DNA from: Candidatus Zipacnadia bacterium
GTDB lineage: Bacteria > Armatimonadota > Zipacnadia > Zipacnadales > Zipacnadaceae
Reading direction: 5' to 3'
Assembly (NCBI GenBank): GCA_029821255.1
Contig: JALGTS010000076.1
Span: forward strand, 1-6,458
DNA: 6,458 bases
A program made the position numbers and the translations under genes. Of this stretch, positions 1 to 6,323 are shown piece by piece. The notes under the pieces were generated by a model, which did no database searches, had not been told where the DNA came from, and saw nothing but the letters and a program-made list of their open reading frames with translations. How positions within the stretch are numbered: the stretch's first letter is position 1; each line of letters starts with the position of its first letter.

Positions 1-1604
1 AGTTGGTAGATGCGACTGTGGTCTGGTATGCCGCTAAGCACGGTGTCCAGAATCTTGTTTCCGTGGCTTAATGCCACTGGCATCGCTAATGTCCCCTCCG
101 ACCATACTACCTCGGGCCACTGGCGAATCTGTCCCACCACGGCATCGCTGACCGGCATGGTAAACCCGATAGCGGCATCGTAGCGTCGGATGGAGCGAAA
201 GTAATAGTCAATGGTGTAGTCGGTCATATCAAGGCTAGCCACCGAAACAACGACCAGCGCTACCCCCAGGGCGATGCCAATAATGGTCAAAATCAGCCGG
301 TAGCCCTGACGCAGCAGGTTACGCACGGCCAGCTTTGCTGCGAAGCTCATGCGCCAGGCCATCTGCGCCAGCAGCGCCGTTAGCCTTATCCCGGTATGCT
401 GCGGAGCCGGCCGCATAGCTTCAGCCGGGGTTAGCCGGGCAGCACCCAGTGCCGGCACGAGCGCCGATAACAGAGAGGTGCCGACGGCGATGGTCATAGC
501 TATTGCCGCCACCCCCAGTCCCGGGGCATATACTCGGAAGGGCAAGTGGATAACGCTCAGGTATAGAGCAGTAAATGGCCCACTAAGCAACTGTCCGGCA
601 AAGGTTCCGATCAGGCCTCCTACTGCACCCAGCACTACGGCGTATAGGCAGTAGTGCCAGGCCACGGCTGTCCGACTCAGCCCGGAGGCTCGCAGGAAGC
701 CAATCTGAGTGCGTTGCAGGCGTACCATCCGTGATAGCACTGAGTAAACAACCAGCGCCGCCGCCGTCAGGAAGAACATGGGGAAAACTACCGCGGTTTG
801 GCGCAGCCCCTCCATATCTAAAGTTAGCAGTTTGTTGCTGGGCTGCTCTTCGCGGGTGATTGGCTCGTGGCTGCCATAGCGCTCCATCATGCTCTGAACT
901 ATTGCCATCACTCGCGGACGCTGGCCCGGTTTGGTCAGTACGCAGATCTCATTGATCATCCCGCTCATATCAAAGAGCTGCTCTACCTGCCTTCGCGGCA
1001 TAAATAATACCCCGAAGGTGCCGGGGGTAGGGAAGAGGTACTCTTTGCTTCGGACAGGATAGAGATATTCGGGACTGGTTACAATACCGCAGACACGAAA
1101 CGGCACTCGCCTGCTGCCGGTCTTTACGTAGATGGTGTCTCCTGGTTGGTAATTGTGGTGCCGGGCGAAGTTGCCCTCAACAAGCACCTCCCTCTGGCCG
1201 ACGCCGGTGAAGTAGCGGCCACTGGTGACGCGGACGTCATTGATAGTACTGCGCTGTTCCGCTGGGAGTGATATGATTCGTCCGACCACCGAAGGAATAT
1301 CAGCGTGAGGCTGCTCTATTTTCACCTCTTTAACAATCCGTCCGGTCACCTCGCTGACGCCGGGTATACTTTTGACCCAGTGAATAAGTTCGTCGCGGGC
1401 GGGGTTTATGCGGATGGTAAAATCAGCGAAGTGGAGATTGTGGTAGAACAGCGAGTAATTCGCATCAAGGTTCTTAACGGCCATATAGGTGTTCTGGAAC
1501 AGGCCGGTGCCCAGTATTATCGCGACCATCAGGGCAGCTACCTGCGAGCGATTGGTGCGCAGGTCTCGTAACAGCTTCAGATATAAATGGGGCAGTCGCG
1601 GCAT
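1..1604 (-). CDS. FtsX-like ABC transporter permease, tandem-core type (3' end cut by window)
   Basis: An uninterrupted minus-strand frame runs from an ATG at 1604 off the left edge: 534 codons plus two bases, with no stop. It is the membrane subunit of a LolCDE/MacB-superfamily exporter in the inner membrane. Residues about 21-43 form the first membrane helix, and about 50-265 an extracytoplasmic MacB_PCD-like domain. The first FtsX core has helices near 272-292, 315-341 and 360-388, with the family motifs IGFLRASG (301-308) and LTPAEAMRP (391-399). A second FtsX unit begins near 420, with AVRNLLRQGYR and a helix at 436-457, followed by the start of a second extracytoplasmic domain. Relatives with two cores usually approach 800 residues, so roughly a third is probably missing. 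The start lies 3 nt after the ATPase stop, which implies translational coupling; the only Shine-Dalgarno-like bases (GGTGA) sit very close to the ATG. The substrate cannot be deduced. Confidence 0.93.
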   Translation of the reverse strand, partial: MPRLPHLYLKLLRDLRTNRSQVAALMVAIILGTGLFQNTYMAVKNLDANYSLFYHNLHFADFTIRINPARDELIHWVKSIPGVSEVTGRIVKEVKIEQPHADIPSVVGRIISLPAEQRSTINDVRVTSGRYFTGVGQREVLVEGNFARHHNYQPGDTIYVKTGSRRVPFRVCGIVTSPEYLYPVRSKEYLFPTPGTFGVLFMPRRQVEQLFDMSGMINEICVLTKPGQRPRVMAIVQSMMERYGSHEPITREEQPSNKLLTLDMEGLRQTAVVFPMFFLTAAALVVYSVLSRMVRLQRTQIGFLRASGLSRTAVAWHYCLYAVVLGAVGGLIGTFAGQLLSGPFTALYLSVIHLPFRVYAPGLGVAAIAMTIAVGTSLLSALVPALGAARLTPAEAMRPAPQHTGIRLTALLAQMAWRMSFAAKLAVRNLLRQGYRLILTIIGIALGVALVVVSVASLDMTDYTIDYYFRSIRRYDAAIGFTMPVSDAVVGQIRQWPEVVWSEGTLAMPVALSHGNKILDTVLSGIPDHSRIYQ

Positions 1605-1607
1605 TGT

Positions 1608-2315
1608 TCACCAGTGGATCTTACTGGCGGGCAGGGGCGACTCATTTTCCTGCACATCTACTACCTGCCCACTGTGTAGCCGTATGACAGTGTCAGCCAT
1701 CTGGGATATTGCTTCGTTGTGCGTCACCAGCAGCATGCTCAGGCCCTCGCTGCGATTGATCTCATGCAGTACTTCCAACACCGTAATGCCGGTGCGGAAG
1801 TCAAGGTTGCCCGTCGGTTCATCGGCCAGGAGCAACTGGGGGCTTTTGGCCAGAGCGCGGGCGATGGCCACGCGCTGCTGCTCGCCACCGGAGAGCTGGT
1901 GGGGAAAGTGATCAGCTCGCTCGGCCAAGCCTACCCGTCTTAGCAGATCCAAGCAGTCGCTGGAGCTGTTACTGATCTCCGCCACCAGTTCGACGTTCTC
2001 GCGTGCTGTAAGAGTAGGAACCAAGTTGAAGAACTGAAAGACGAAACTAACAGTATTGCGCCGAAAGCGGGTGAGTTGATCCTCGTTGGCGGTGGTAATA
2101 TCTTGACCGGCAACGATAACTGATCCGGTAGTGGGCGTGTCCAGGCCACCGATAAGGTTAATGAGAGTGGTCTTCCCCGAACCGCTGGGCCCCAGCAGCA
2201 CGATTATCTCACCAGGAGGCAGCTCCAGGTCCACGCCCCGCAGCGCCTCTACGGGAATCTCTCCCAGCATATAAGTCTTGGTTACATTATTGAGGATTAC
2301 CAATGGAGAGTTCAT
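1608..2315 (-). CDS. ABC transporter ATP-binding protein, LolD/MacB-type
   Basis: This 235-residue cytoplasmic ATPase powers the permease encoded immediately downstream. All the nucleotide-binding motifs are intact: Walker A GPSGSGKTT (42-50), Q-loop Gln94 in FVFQFFNLVP, signature LSGGEQQRVAIARAL (141-155), Walker B LLLADEPTGNLD (161-172) with catalytic Glu166, and H-loop His199 in LLVTHN. The VFQFFNLVPTLTARENV stretch and the EPTGNLD Walker B are typical of the MacB/LolD/FtsE group, which works by transmembrane conformational coupling with FtsX-type permeases rather than by passing substrate through a channel. The length is normal for a stand-alone subunit. The gene lies 40 bp after the adaptor gene and 3 nt before the permease. 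I see no clear Shine-Dalgarno before the ATG at 2315; the start was chosen because residues 6-18 already match the family's first beta strand (VILNNVTKTYMLG). Confidence 0.96.
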   Translation of the reverse strand: MNSPLVILNNVTKTYMLGEIPVEALRGVDLELPPGEIIVLLGPSGSGKTTLINLIGGLDTPTTGSVIVAGQDITTANEDQLTRFRRNTVSFVFQFFNLVPTLTARENVELVAEISNSSSDCLDLLRRVGLAERADHFPHQLSGGEQQRVAIARALAKSPQLLLADEPTGNLDFRTGITVLEVLHEINRSEGLSMLLVTHNEAISQMADTVIRLHSGQVVDVQENESPLPASKIHW

Positions 2316-2355
2316 AACTAATAGTCAGTGCATAGCCCAGGGCGGACCTGCGGTG

Positions 2356-3327
2356 CTACTGTGGATTCAGTACCGCCGAAGTCAGATGAGGCCTAACCCG
2401 TTGACCGGGCTGTAGGTCCTGGTACCCTGCGACTATGACCAGGTCTGCTTCGTTCAACCCGTCGAGCACCTCCACCGCCAGATAGTTAGTCAGGCCGGTC
2501 GTAATCTGCTGCTGGTAGGCACGGCCCTCCCGTACCACCCATACATAGCGGCCCTGTCGGTTCTCATTGACAGCATCTGTGGGGATTAGCAGGGTCTGGC
2601 TACGCAGAGGTACTGAGGCATCCACATTGACCTCGGTGCCGGGTATGATATGCGCCATTGGCTCGTCCAGGTCTACACGCACTCGCACTGTCCGCGCCCC
2701 TGATTGTAGTTCGCTGCGGGGTTTGGCCAGCGGGCCGATTGCAGTTATCCTTCCATGGTAAGTCGTTGAGAGATACGCGGGTAGTGTAACCTGTACGGCC
2801 AAGCCCTCGTGCACTTTAGGCATGTCAATATCATTGACGTAGGCAATCACCCAAACCTGCTGGGGGTCAACTACGGTGAAGAGCGGTTGGCCTGGGCTTA
2901 CTGTGTCACCCGGATCTACATACCTGCGGGCTACTACCCCCCCGAAGGGGCTGTCAATGACCTGTATGTTCAGTTGTTCAGCAGAGGTAGCAGTAAACCC
3001 TGTGGGGCTGGGCAAAATGCGTGCCAGCAGGGCACCGTCAGCAACGCGCTCGCCTTCGGCTACATAGACTTGTTTCACCTCGCCAGCAGTTTTTGCTCCG
3101 ATGTTGGCTACCTTTCCGTCAACTTCGCCAGTGGCTGATAGATGTCCGATCAGAGGCGAAATTTGCGCAGAAACGACCTCCACTGGTGTGGGACGGGGCC
3201 ACGCCCCCCAGATAATAAATGCTACGAACACCGCGGCGATTGCAGCGAGAGTCCGCCACTTTCCTAATGTGGGGGATTTTTTGTCGTCTTGCGGGATATG
3301 ATTGGCTGCAAATAGCATACTGTTCAT
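2356..3327 (-). CDS. MacA/HlyD-family periplasmic adaptor subunit, hairpin-less
   Basis: This 323-residue protein is the membrane fusion (adaptor) partner of the ABC genes that follow. Residues about 24-43 are a single N-terminal membrane anchor, ending in a Trp/Pro-rich boundary (IIWGAWPRPTP). The two lipoyl half-motifs are clear: about 74-105 (AGEVKQVYVAEGERVADGALL) and 123-154 (VIDSPFGGVVARRYVDPGDTVSPGQPL). A beta-barrel domain (about 155-240) with the characteristic TVRVRVDLDEP and IIPGTEVNV follows, then a membrane-proximal domain (245-316) starting at LLIPTDAV. Only about 17 residues separate the lipoyl halves, so the alpha-helical hairpin that contacts TolC in classical adaptors is absent. 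An in-frame TAG lies 12 nt upstream of the ATG, so 3327 is the first practical start; its Shine-Dalgarno is weak. The gene ends 40 bp before the ATPase. Confidence 0.93.
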   Translation of the reverse strand: MNSMLFAANHIPQDDKKSPTLGKWRTLAAIAAVFVAFIIWGAWPRPTPVEVVSAQISPLIGHLSATGEVDGKVANIGAKTAGEVKQVYVAEGERVADGALLARILPSPTGFTATSAEQLNIQVIDSPFGGVVARRYVDPGDTVSPGQPLFTVVDPQQVWVIAYVNDIDMPKVHEGLAVQVTLPAYLSTTYHGRITAIGPLAKPRSELQSGARTVRVRVDLDEPMAHIIPGTEVNVDASVPLRSQTLLIPTDAVNENRQGRYVWVVREGRAYQQQITTGLTNYLAVEVLDGLNEADLVIVAGYQDLQPGQRVRPHLTSAVLNPQ

Positions 3328-3390
3328 CTTTACAATCTACTTTCGCCTCGGCCGACTGGCTATCCTCCCCACTGTAACTCCAGAGCACGG

Positions 3391-3417
3391 CAAAGGCCAC
3401 CTCGCCGGTGGCCTTTG
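3391..3417 (-). terminator. 11-bp hairpin, candidate terminator or attenuator between SLH porin and exporter genes
   Basis: The perfect inverted repeat CAAAGGCCACC / GGTGGCCTTTG has a 5-nt loop and lies 70-96 bp after the SLH porin stop and about 64 bp before the adaptor start. The A-run on one arm and T-run on the other resemble a bidirectional intrinsic terminator. On the minus strand the run is only three Ts, followed by GCC rather than more Ts, so termination may be partial. The rest of the 159-bp gap (3328-3486) shows no convincing promoter on the minus strand, which leaves read-through from the porin promoter plausible. A stem of this quality is unlikely by chance; its role is inferred. 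Confidence 0.55.
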
Positions 3418-3486
3418 TCTATAAATTCAGGCTCAATGTGAATCTGTTGCCATTTTATTAGCAACTGTCATCCTCTGTCGTGCCGG

Positions 3487-5256
3487 CTAAAAACCTGCCG
3501 TGAACTTAAGCTGGAGAAGCTGCTGGTCGTCAACTTCGCCCAGAAGCTCGCCCTCCAGATCAAGGTTGGGCTCATCACTGCGCAGAGCCTGGGCATAGGT
3601 AAGCTGAACGGAGGCGTTCTTGCTTAGCGAGCGGTTGGTGCGCACCGCCCACATATCATCAAATACTACGCCTGTCACCTGGCAATTTGGCCACCAAGTG
3701 GGAGATTCTGGGTTGACGTGGTAGTAGCTGAAGTGCAGCGGAAACTCACCCAAGTGTGTCCAGGCATTTGCCCCGATGAACTGCAGATTAGTCACAACCG
3801 GTCGCCGCTCCAGCCAGCGGTCCCAGTATAGGAGGTTCTGTGGACGGTTACGCTGTTCTATCTTTACGTAAGGGTGTAGTGAAGAGTACTGGACATCATA
3901 TCCCGAGTCGACTATGGAGTACCAGCCCTGCAACCACAGATCGTCGCTCTTGCACAAGTCCAGAGCTATGCCTATAGCATCAGGGCGGTGCTTCCGCCGG
4001 TAGACGTAGCGGTTTGCATGGTGATAGATCCATCCGTACTCGGCCACCAGGTACTTATCGTCACCGTAGCGATAGGAGAGGTCAGCGCCGCACACATTCT
4101 CCTGGCCGACTCCGTCAGGCAACCAGGTGAAACCCAGGTCAAGGCGATCGCCATCATATTGTAAGTGCGAGGAGAAATAGCCGTCGCTACCGGGATTGTT
4201 CTCCGGAATTGGTGCCCAATTGTATGAGCTTCCCCCGTAGAATATGTCCAAATCTATATTGCTCAGACCGAAGATTCCGTCAAAACGTCGCCGGAACCCC
4301 TGCTGAGCACGACGCTCGTTGTTAACCACCAGGCCCAGGCCGTATTGCTGGAACTGGCGGCCAAAGCGCCAGAAGTCATCTTCTCCATAGCTGTGCGCAA
4401 TCCAGGCCTCATCCAGCCACCATTCCCCGTTGCCGTATGGCTGGGCATAATCAAACTCAAAGGGCTTGGGCGCATTTTCGTACGGGGGGGCCTCATGGAT
4501 TTCTGTACCTAACACCGAAAGGGGCAGCGCTCCGTCGGCGAATTTCAGCCCCACCTTGGCCATAGTGTCTTCATCAATGTCATACGTAGCTGACAGCAGC
4601 ACAGTCAGGTCATCGGCTTCGGTATCATGATCCAAAGATCGGCCGACCAAGCCGATGCGATATTCAATGAAGGCCTCCAGCAAGGGTCGGCGCAACTCCT
4701 CCAGAGCTGTTACTCGCTTCTTGAGCTGGCCCACCTCGCCGGCAGTGTCATCCAAGTCCCCACGAATTTCACTGATTTCGTCGGCAAACTCGTTTACCAG
4801 TCGCGCGATGAGATCCCGAGCATTGGTTAGATCAGCAGCTTCACCACGCGGTCCTGGCGGCCCCTGTGGCCCGGGAGGTCCGGGTGGACCCGGTGGGCCC
4901 GGTGGCCCCGGCGGGCCGGGGGGGCCCTGCTCGCCAGGTGGTCCGGGTAGGCCCTTGAACTGGTGAATGGCGTCCAGCAGTCGACTCAGCACCATAGCAA
5001 ATTCATAGCGGGTCAGGGTACGGTTGCCCCGGAAGCAACCGTCTGGGTAGCCAACGATGATGCCCATATCTATAAGCTGCTGGACAGCATCATAGGCCCA
5101 GTGATCAAAGGGAACGCGGTATTCTACTGCCTGGGTAGACCTGGACGTAGTGAGGGGCTTTTCTGAGAGGGCAGCAGGGGTAAACGCGCCGCCGGCATAG
5201 ACAGGTACTACAAGGAACAAACAGACCACACCAGTAGAAAGTCGCAACCTTAACAT
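3487..5256 (-). CDS. SLH-domain outer membrane porin-like protein with collagen-like stalk
   Basis: A 589-residue envelope protein. Residues 1-22 look like a signal peptide (basic MLRLRL start, hydrophobic VVCLFLVVPV core, then YAGG). One SLH domain spans about 48-97, with the hallmark FDHWAYDAVQQLIDMGII, GYPDG and LTRYEFAMVLSRLLD. SLH domains bind peptidoglycan-linked polymers. Residues 102-140 are 13 perfect Gly-X-Y triplets, mostly GPP. Residues 141-196 are charged heptad-like helix, probably a coiled coil (IARLVNEFADEISEI, VGQLKKRVTALEELR). The remaining 390 or so residues alternate polar and aromatic/hydrophobic positions and end LKFTAGF; a terminal Phe is the outer-membrane insertion signature. 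The architecture matches SLH porins such as OmpM and SlpA, with a collagen rod added. I start it at 5256 because AGGGAGGG lies 6 nt upstream; an in-frame GTG at 5304 has no ribosome site and would bury the signal peptide. Transport specificity is unknown. Confidence 0.85.
   Translation of the reverse strand: MLRLRLSTGVVCLFLVVPVYAGGAFTPAALSEKPLTTSRSTQAVEYRVPFDHWAYDAVQQLIDMGIIVGYPDGCFRGNRTLTRYEFAMVLSRLLDAIHQFKGLPGPPGEQGPPGPPGPPGPPGPPGPPGPQGPPGPRGEAADLTNARDLIARLVNEFADEISEIRGDLDDTAGEVGQLKKRVTALEELRRPLLEAFIEYRIGLVGRSLDHDTEADDLTVLLSATYDIDEDTMAKVGLKFADGALPLSVLGTEIHEAPPYENAPKPFEFDYAQPYGNGEWWLDEAWIAHSYGEDDFWRFGRQFQQYGLGLVVNNERRAQQGFRRRFDGIFGLSNIDLDIFYGGSSYNWAPIPENNPGSDGYFSSHLQYDGDRLDLGFTWLPDGVGQENVCGADLSYRYGDDKYLVAEYGWIYHHANRYVYRRKHRPDAIGIALDLCKSDDLWLQGWYSIVDSGYDVQYSSLHPYVKIEQRNRPQNLLYWDRWLERRPVVTNLQFIGANAWTHLGEFPLHFSYYHVNPESPTWWPNCQVTGVVFDDMWAVRTNRSLSKNASVQLTYAQALRSDEPNLDLEGELLGEVDDQQLLQLKFTAGF
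4837..4953 (-). repeat. Collagen-like Gly-X-Y tract (13 triplets) inside the SLH porin
   Basis: Thirteen consecutive triplets read GLP GPP GEQ, six GPP, then GPQ GPP GPR GEA. The Gly register never breaks. GPP is the most stabilising triplet without hydroxyproline, which suits a bacterial triple helix. Charged triplets (GEQ, GPR, GEA) cap the ends, and the tract passes straight into a predicted coiled coil that could act as the trimerisation foldon. Glycine and proline codons are varied (GGC, GGG, GGT and GGA; CCC, CCG, CCA and CCT), so the DNA itself is an imperfect repeat. The antisense strand reads as a Gly/Pro-rich shadow frame with no independent support. Confidence 0.95.
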
Positions 5257-5262
5257 ATAGCA

Positions 5263-5270
5263 CCCTCCCT
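5263..5270 (-). promoter_or_regulatory. Strong Shine-Dalgarno of the SLH porin, deciding its start
   Basis: AGGGAGGG on the minus strand ends 6 nt before the ATG at 5256. It is the strongest ribosome site in the window and fixes the start at the Met preceding the signal peptide, 16 codons inside the longest open frame. Confidence 0.85.
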
Positions 5271-5276
5271 TACATC

Positions 5277-5299
5277 TGAGGCGCAACGGTCTCACCTCA
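5277..5299 (-). promoter_or_regulatory. Leader hairpin just upstream of the porin ribosome site
   Basis: In the RNA sense, TGAGGTG and CGCCTCA can pair over 7 bp (one G-U) around a 9-nt loop. The stem ends 6 nt before the Shine-Dalgarno. It could affect ribosome access or message stability. A second small hairpin, CTGAG-GAAG-CTCAG, lies at 5409-5422 near the predicted 5' end of the leader. I recognise no known riboswitch class in this roughly 175-nt leader, and stems this short can occur by chance. Confidence 0.3.
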
Positions 5300-5437
5300 T
5301 TCACTGTATTGGCATAGGCTACAAATTCTGAGCTGCTATTATTGCTATGACTGTTGGTTTCTACGTTAGTAAAACTGCAGGCTATCGGAAGGGTATCGCA
5401 GGTGCAGCCTGAGCTTCCTCAGTCTTTCATTGTCATC

Positions 5438-5466
5438 ATTATAACTCGGATCTTTGTTATGGTCAA
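5438..5466 (-). promoter_or_regulatory. Near-consensus sigma-70 promoter of the SLH porin
   Basis: On the minus strand, TTGACC (5466-5461) is followed after exactly 17 bp by a perfect TATAAT (5443-5438). This matches the housekeeping consensus at 11 of 12 positions with ideal spacing, and it points at the porin gene. Transcription would start near 5431, giving an untranslated leader of about 175 nt. High constitutive expression would suit an abundant envelope protein. It lies 80 bp or more past the amidohydrolase stop, so the porin does not depend on that upstream operon. Confidence 0.85.
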
Positions 5467-5487
5467 GTAACAGTGACTGGGATTACT
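5466..5487. promoter_or_regulatory. Imperfect palindrome abutting the -35 box, possible operator
   Basis: On the plus strand AGTAA-CAGT-G-ACTG-GGA-TTACT forms two nested inverted arms (5 bp and 4 bp) interrupted by a 3-nt asymmetry. It touches the upstream edge of the -35 hexamer, where an activator or repressor could bind. It might instead be the tail of an amidohydrolase-operon hairpin, although no T-run follows. The stretch between this and the amidohydrolase stop (5488-5545) shows nothing else convincing. Confidence 0.25.
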
Positions 5488-5545
5488 ACTATGTGGCCGC
5501 CTGCGGGTTGCTCTCTTCGGCGACTATCGTAGGGTTGGCGTGGAG

Positions 5546-6323
5546 TCAGTGGGCAGGCAGTTTATAGATTTGTGCTGCATTCAAGCCCAGTATCAGTCGT
5601 TTTTCATCGTCTGATAGTTGCGAGGTCAAGACGCGACCAATCTGGGCCCGGGCGTCTAGGAAAGGCATATCTGTGCCGAAAAGAATGTGTGCGGCACCGA
5701 TTCGGTTAGCCATCTCCTCCAGCAGGCCGTAATACATCATAGAGCCGGTGATATCCAGGTAAACGTTATCTTGTCCCATAGCGACCTCTGTCAATAATTC
5801 GCAGGCACTCCAGCTATTAGCTGCGTGAGCATGAATGAAGATTGCGTCCGGATAACGTTGGGCTAATCCCCGGAGGGGGTGTTGATTGTCTACCTGCTCT
5901 CCCTGCCAGGTATGACTTAAAATGGGCAGTCCTCGTTCATTGGCGTATTCATATATCGGGAAGCATTTTTTGTCGGTGCAGGAGTAACCGTGCAAGTCGG
6001 GATGGAGCTTAAATCCCATCAAAATCCCTTCTGCCGCCCACCGGTCAATTTCAGGCTGCATTTCATCCCACGAATAGCGGGGATTGGGTGTGAAGTAAGC
6101 CAACAGGCGTGGAGCGAACCGGTGGTGTATCTGATAGGCCTGACGGTTGCCCTCGCGCCAGTCGGGGCCAATCGCCAGGTGGGAGCTGACCAGCAGCACT
6201 GCCGCCGTTGGCGATGGGGAATGCCTGCCATGGGCCTAAATGCATGTGGATGTCTACTACCAGCTCATCAACCAGTGCCTGGCCTCGGTAGCATTTCTGA
6301 GCAAGTGTTGACTCATCGTTCAT
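5546..6323 (-). pseudogene. TIM-barrel amidohydrolase (Amidohydro_2), frameshifted near the N-terminus
   Basis: A metal-dependent hydrolase of the amidohydrolase superfamily, split between two frames. The ATG at 6323 begins about 43 sensible residues containing VVDIHMHLGPW, the HxH metal-binding motif of strand 1. Homology-like sequence then resumes in the +1 frame around 6202-6199 with AVLLVSSHLAIGPDWREGN and runs 217 residues to the stop. That part carries the other expected ligands: His in LPILSHTWQGE, His in FIHAHAANSW, and Asp in ILFGTDMPF. The N-terminal frame left alone ends uselessly near 6063. Joined, the product is only about 258 residues, and the helix normally lying between GPW...NGG and the second strand is absent. 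I therefore infer a deletion of 3n+2 bases rather than a single extra base. It may be a true pseudogene or a sequencing/assembly error. The ATG directly follows the upstream stop (TGAATG), and GGAGGG lies 7 nt before it. The substrate is unknown. Confidence 0.8.

Noticed and set aside
349..1911. Several plus-strand open frames of 74-140 codons across the permease and ATPase genes
   Set aside because: They lie opposite strongly family-like minus-strand genes, overlap each other in different frames, and show no recognisable domains.
3119..3400. 93-codon minus-strand frame overlapping the adaptor start
   Set aside because: Most of it is out of frame within the adaptor's N-terminus, its beginning lies in the hairpin at 3391-3417, and it has no domain-like sequence.
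3418..3486. TATAGA-like sequence before the hairpin as a promoter for the exporter genes
   Set aside because: No acceptable -35 hexamer lies at 16-18 bp, and the hairpin would fall immediately downstream of the start.
4655..4966. Plus-strand frame rich in Gly-Gly-Pro opposite the collagen tract
   Set aside because: It is the antisense shadow of the Gly-Pro-Pro codons; it has no ribosome site and the minus-strand protein is clearly real.
5257..5304. Longer N-terminus for the SLH porin starting at the GTG at 5304
   Set aside because: No Shine-Dalgarno precedes it, it would put 16 residues before the signal peptide, and the in-frame ATG at 5256 has an excellent ribosome site.
5415..5440. Tiny leader open frame ATG ACA ATG AAA GAC TGA
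   Set aside because: It starts at or before the predicted transcription start, has no ribosome site, and lacks any regulatory codon run.
6190..6220. Programmed ribosomal frameshifting to join the two amidohydrolase frames
   Set aside because: I see no slippery heptamer or stimulatory structure, and a programmed shift would not restore the segment that appears to be missing.
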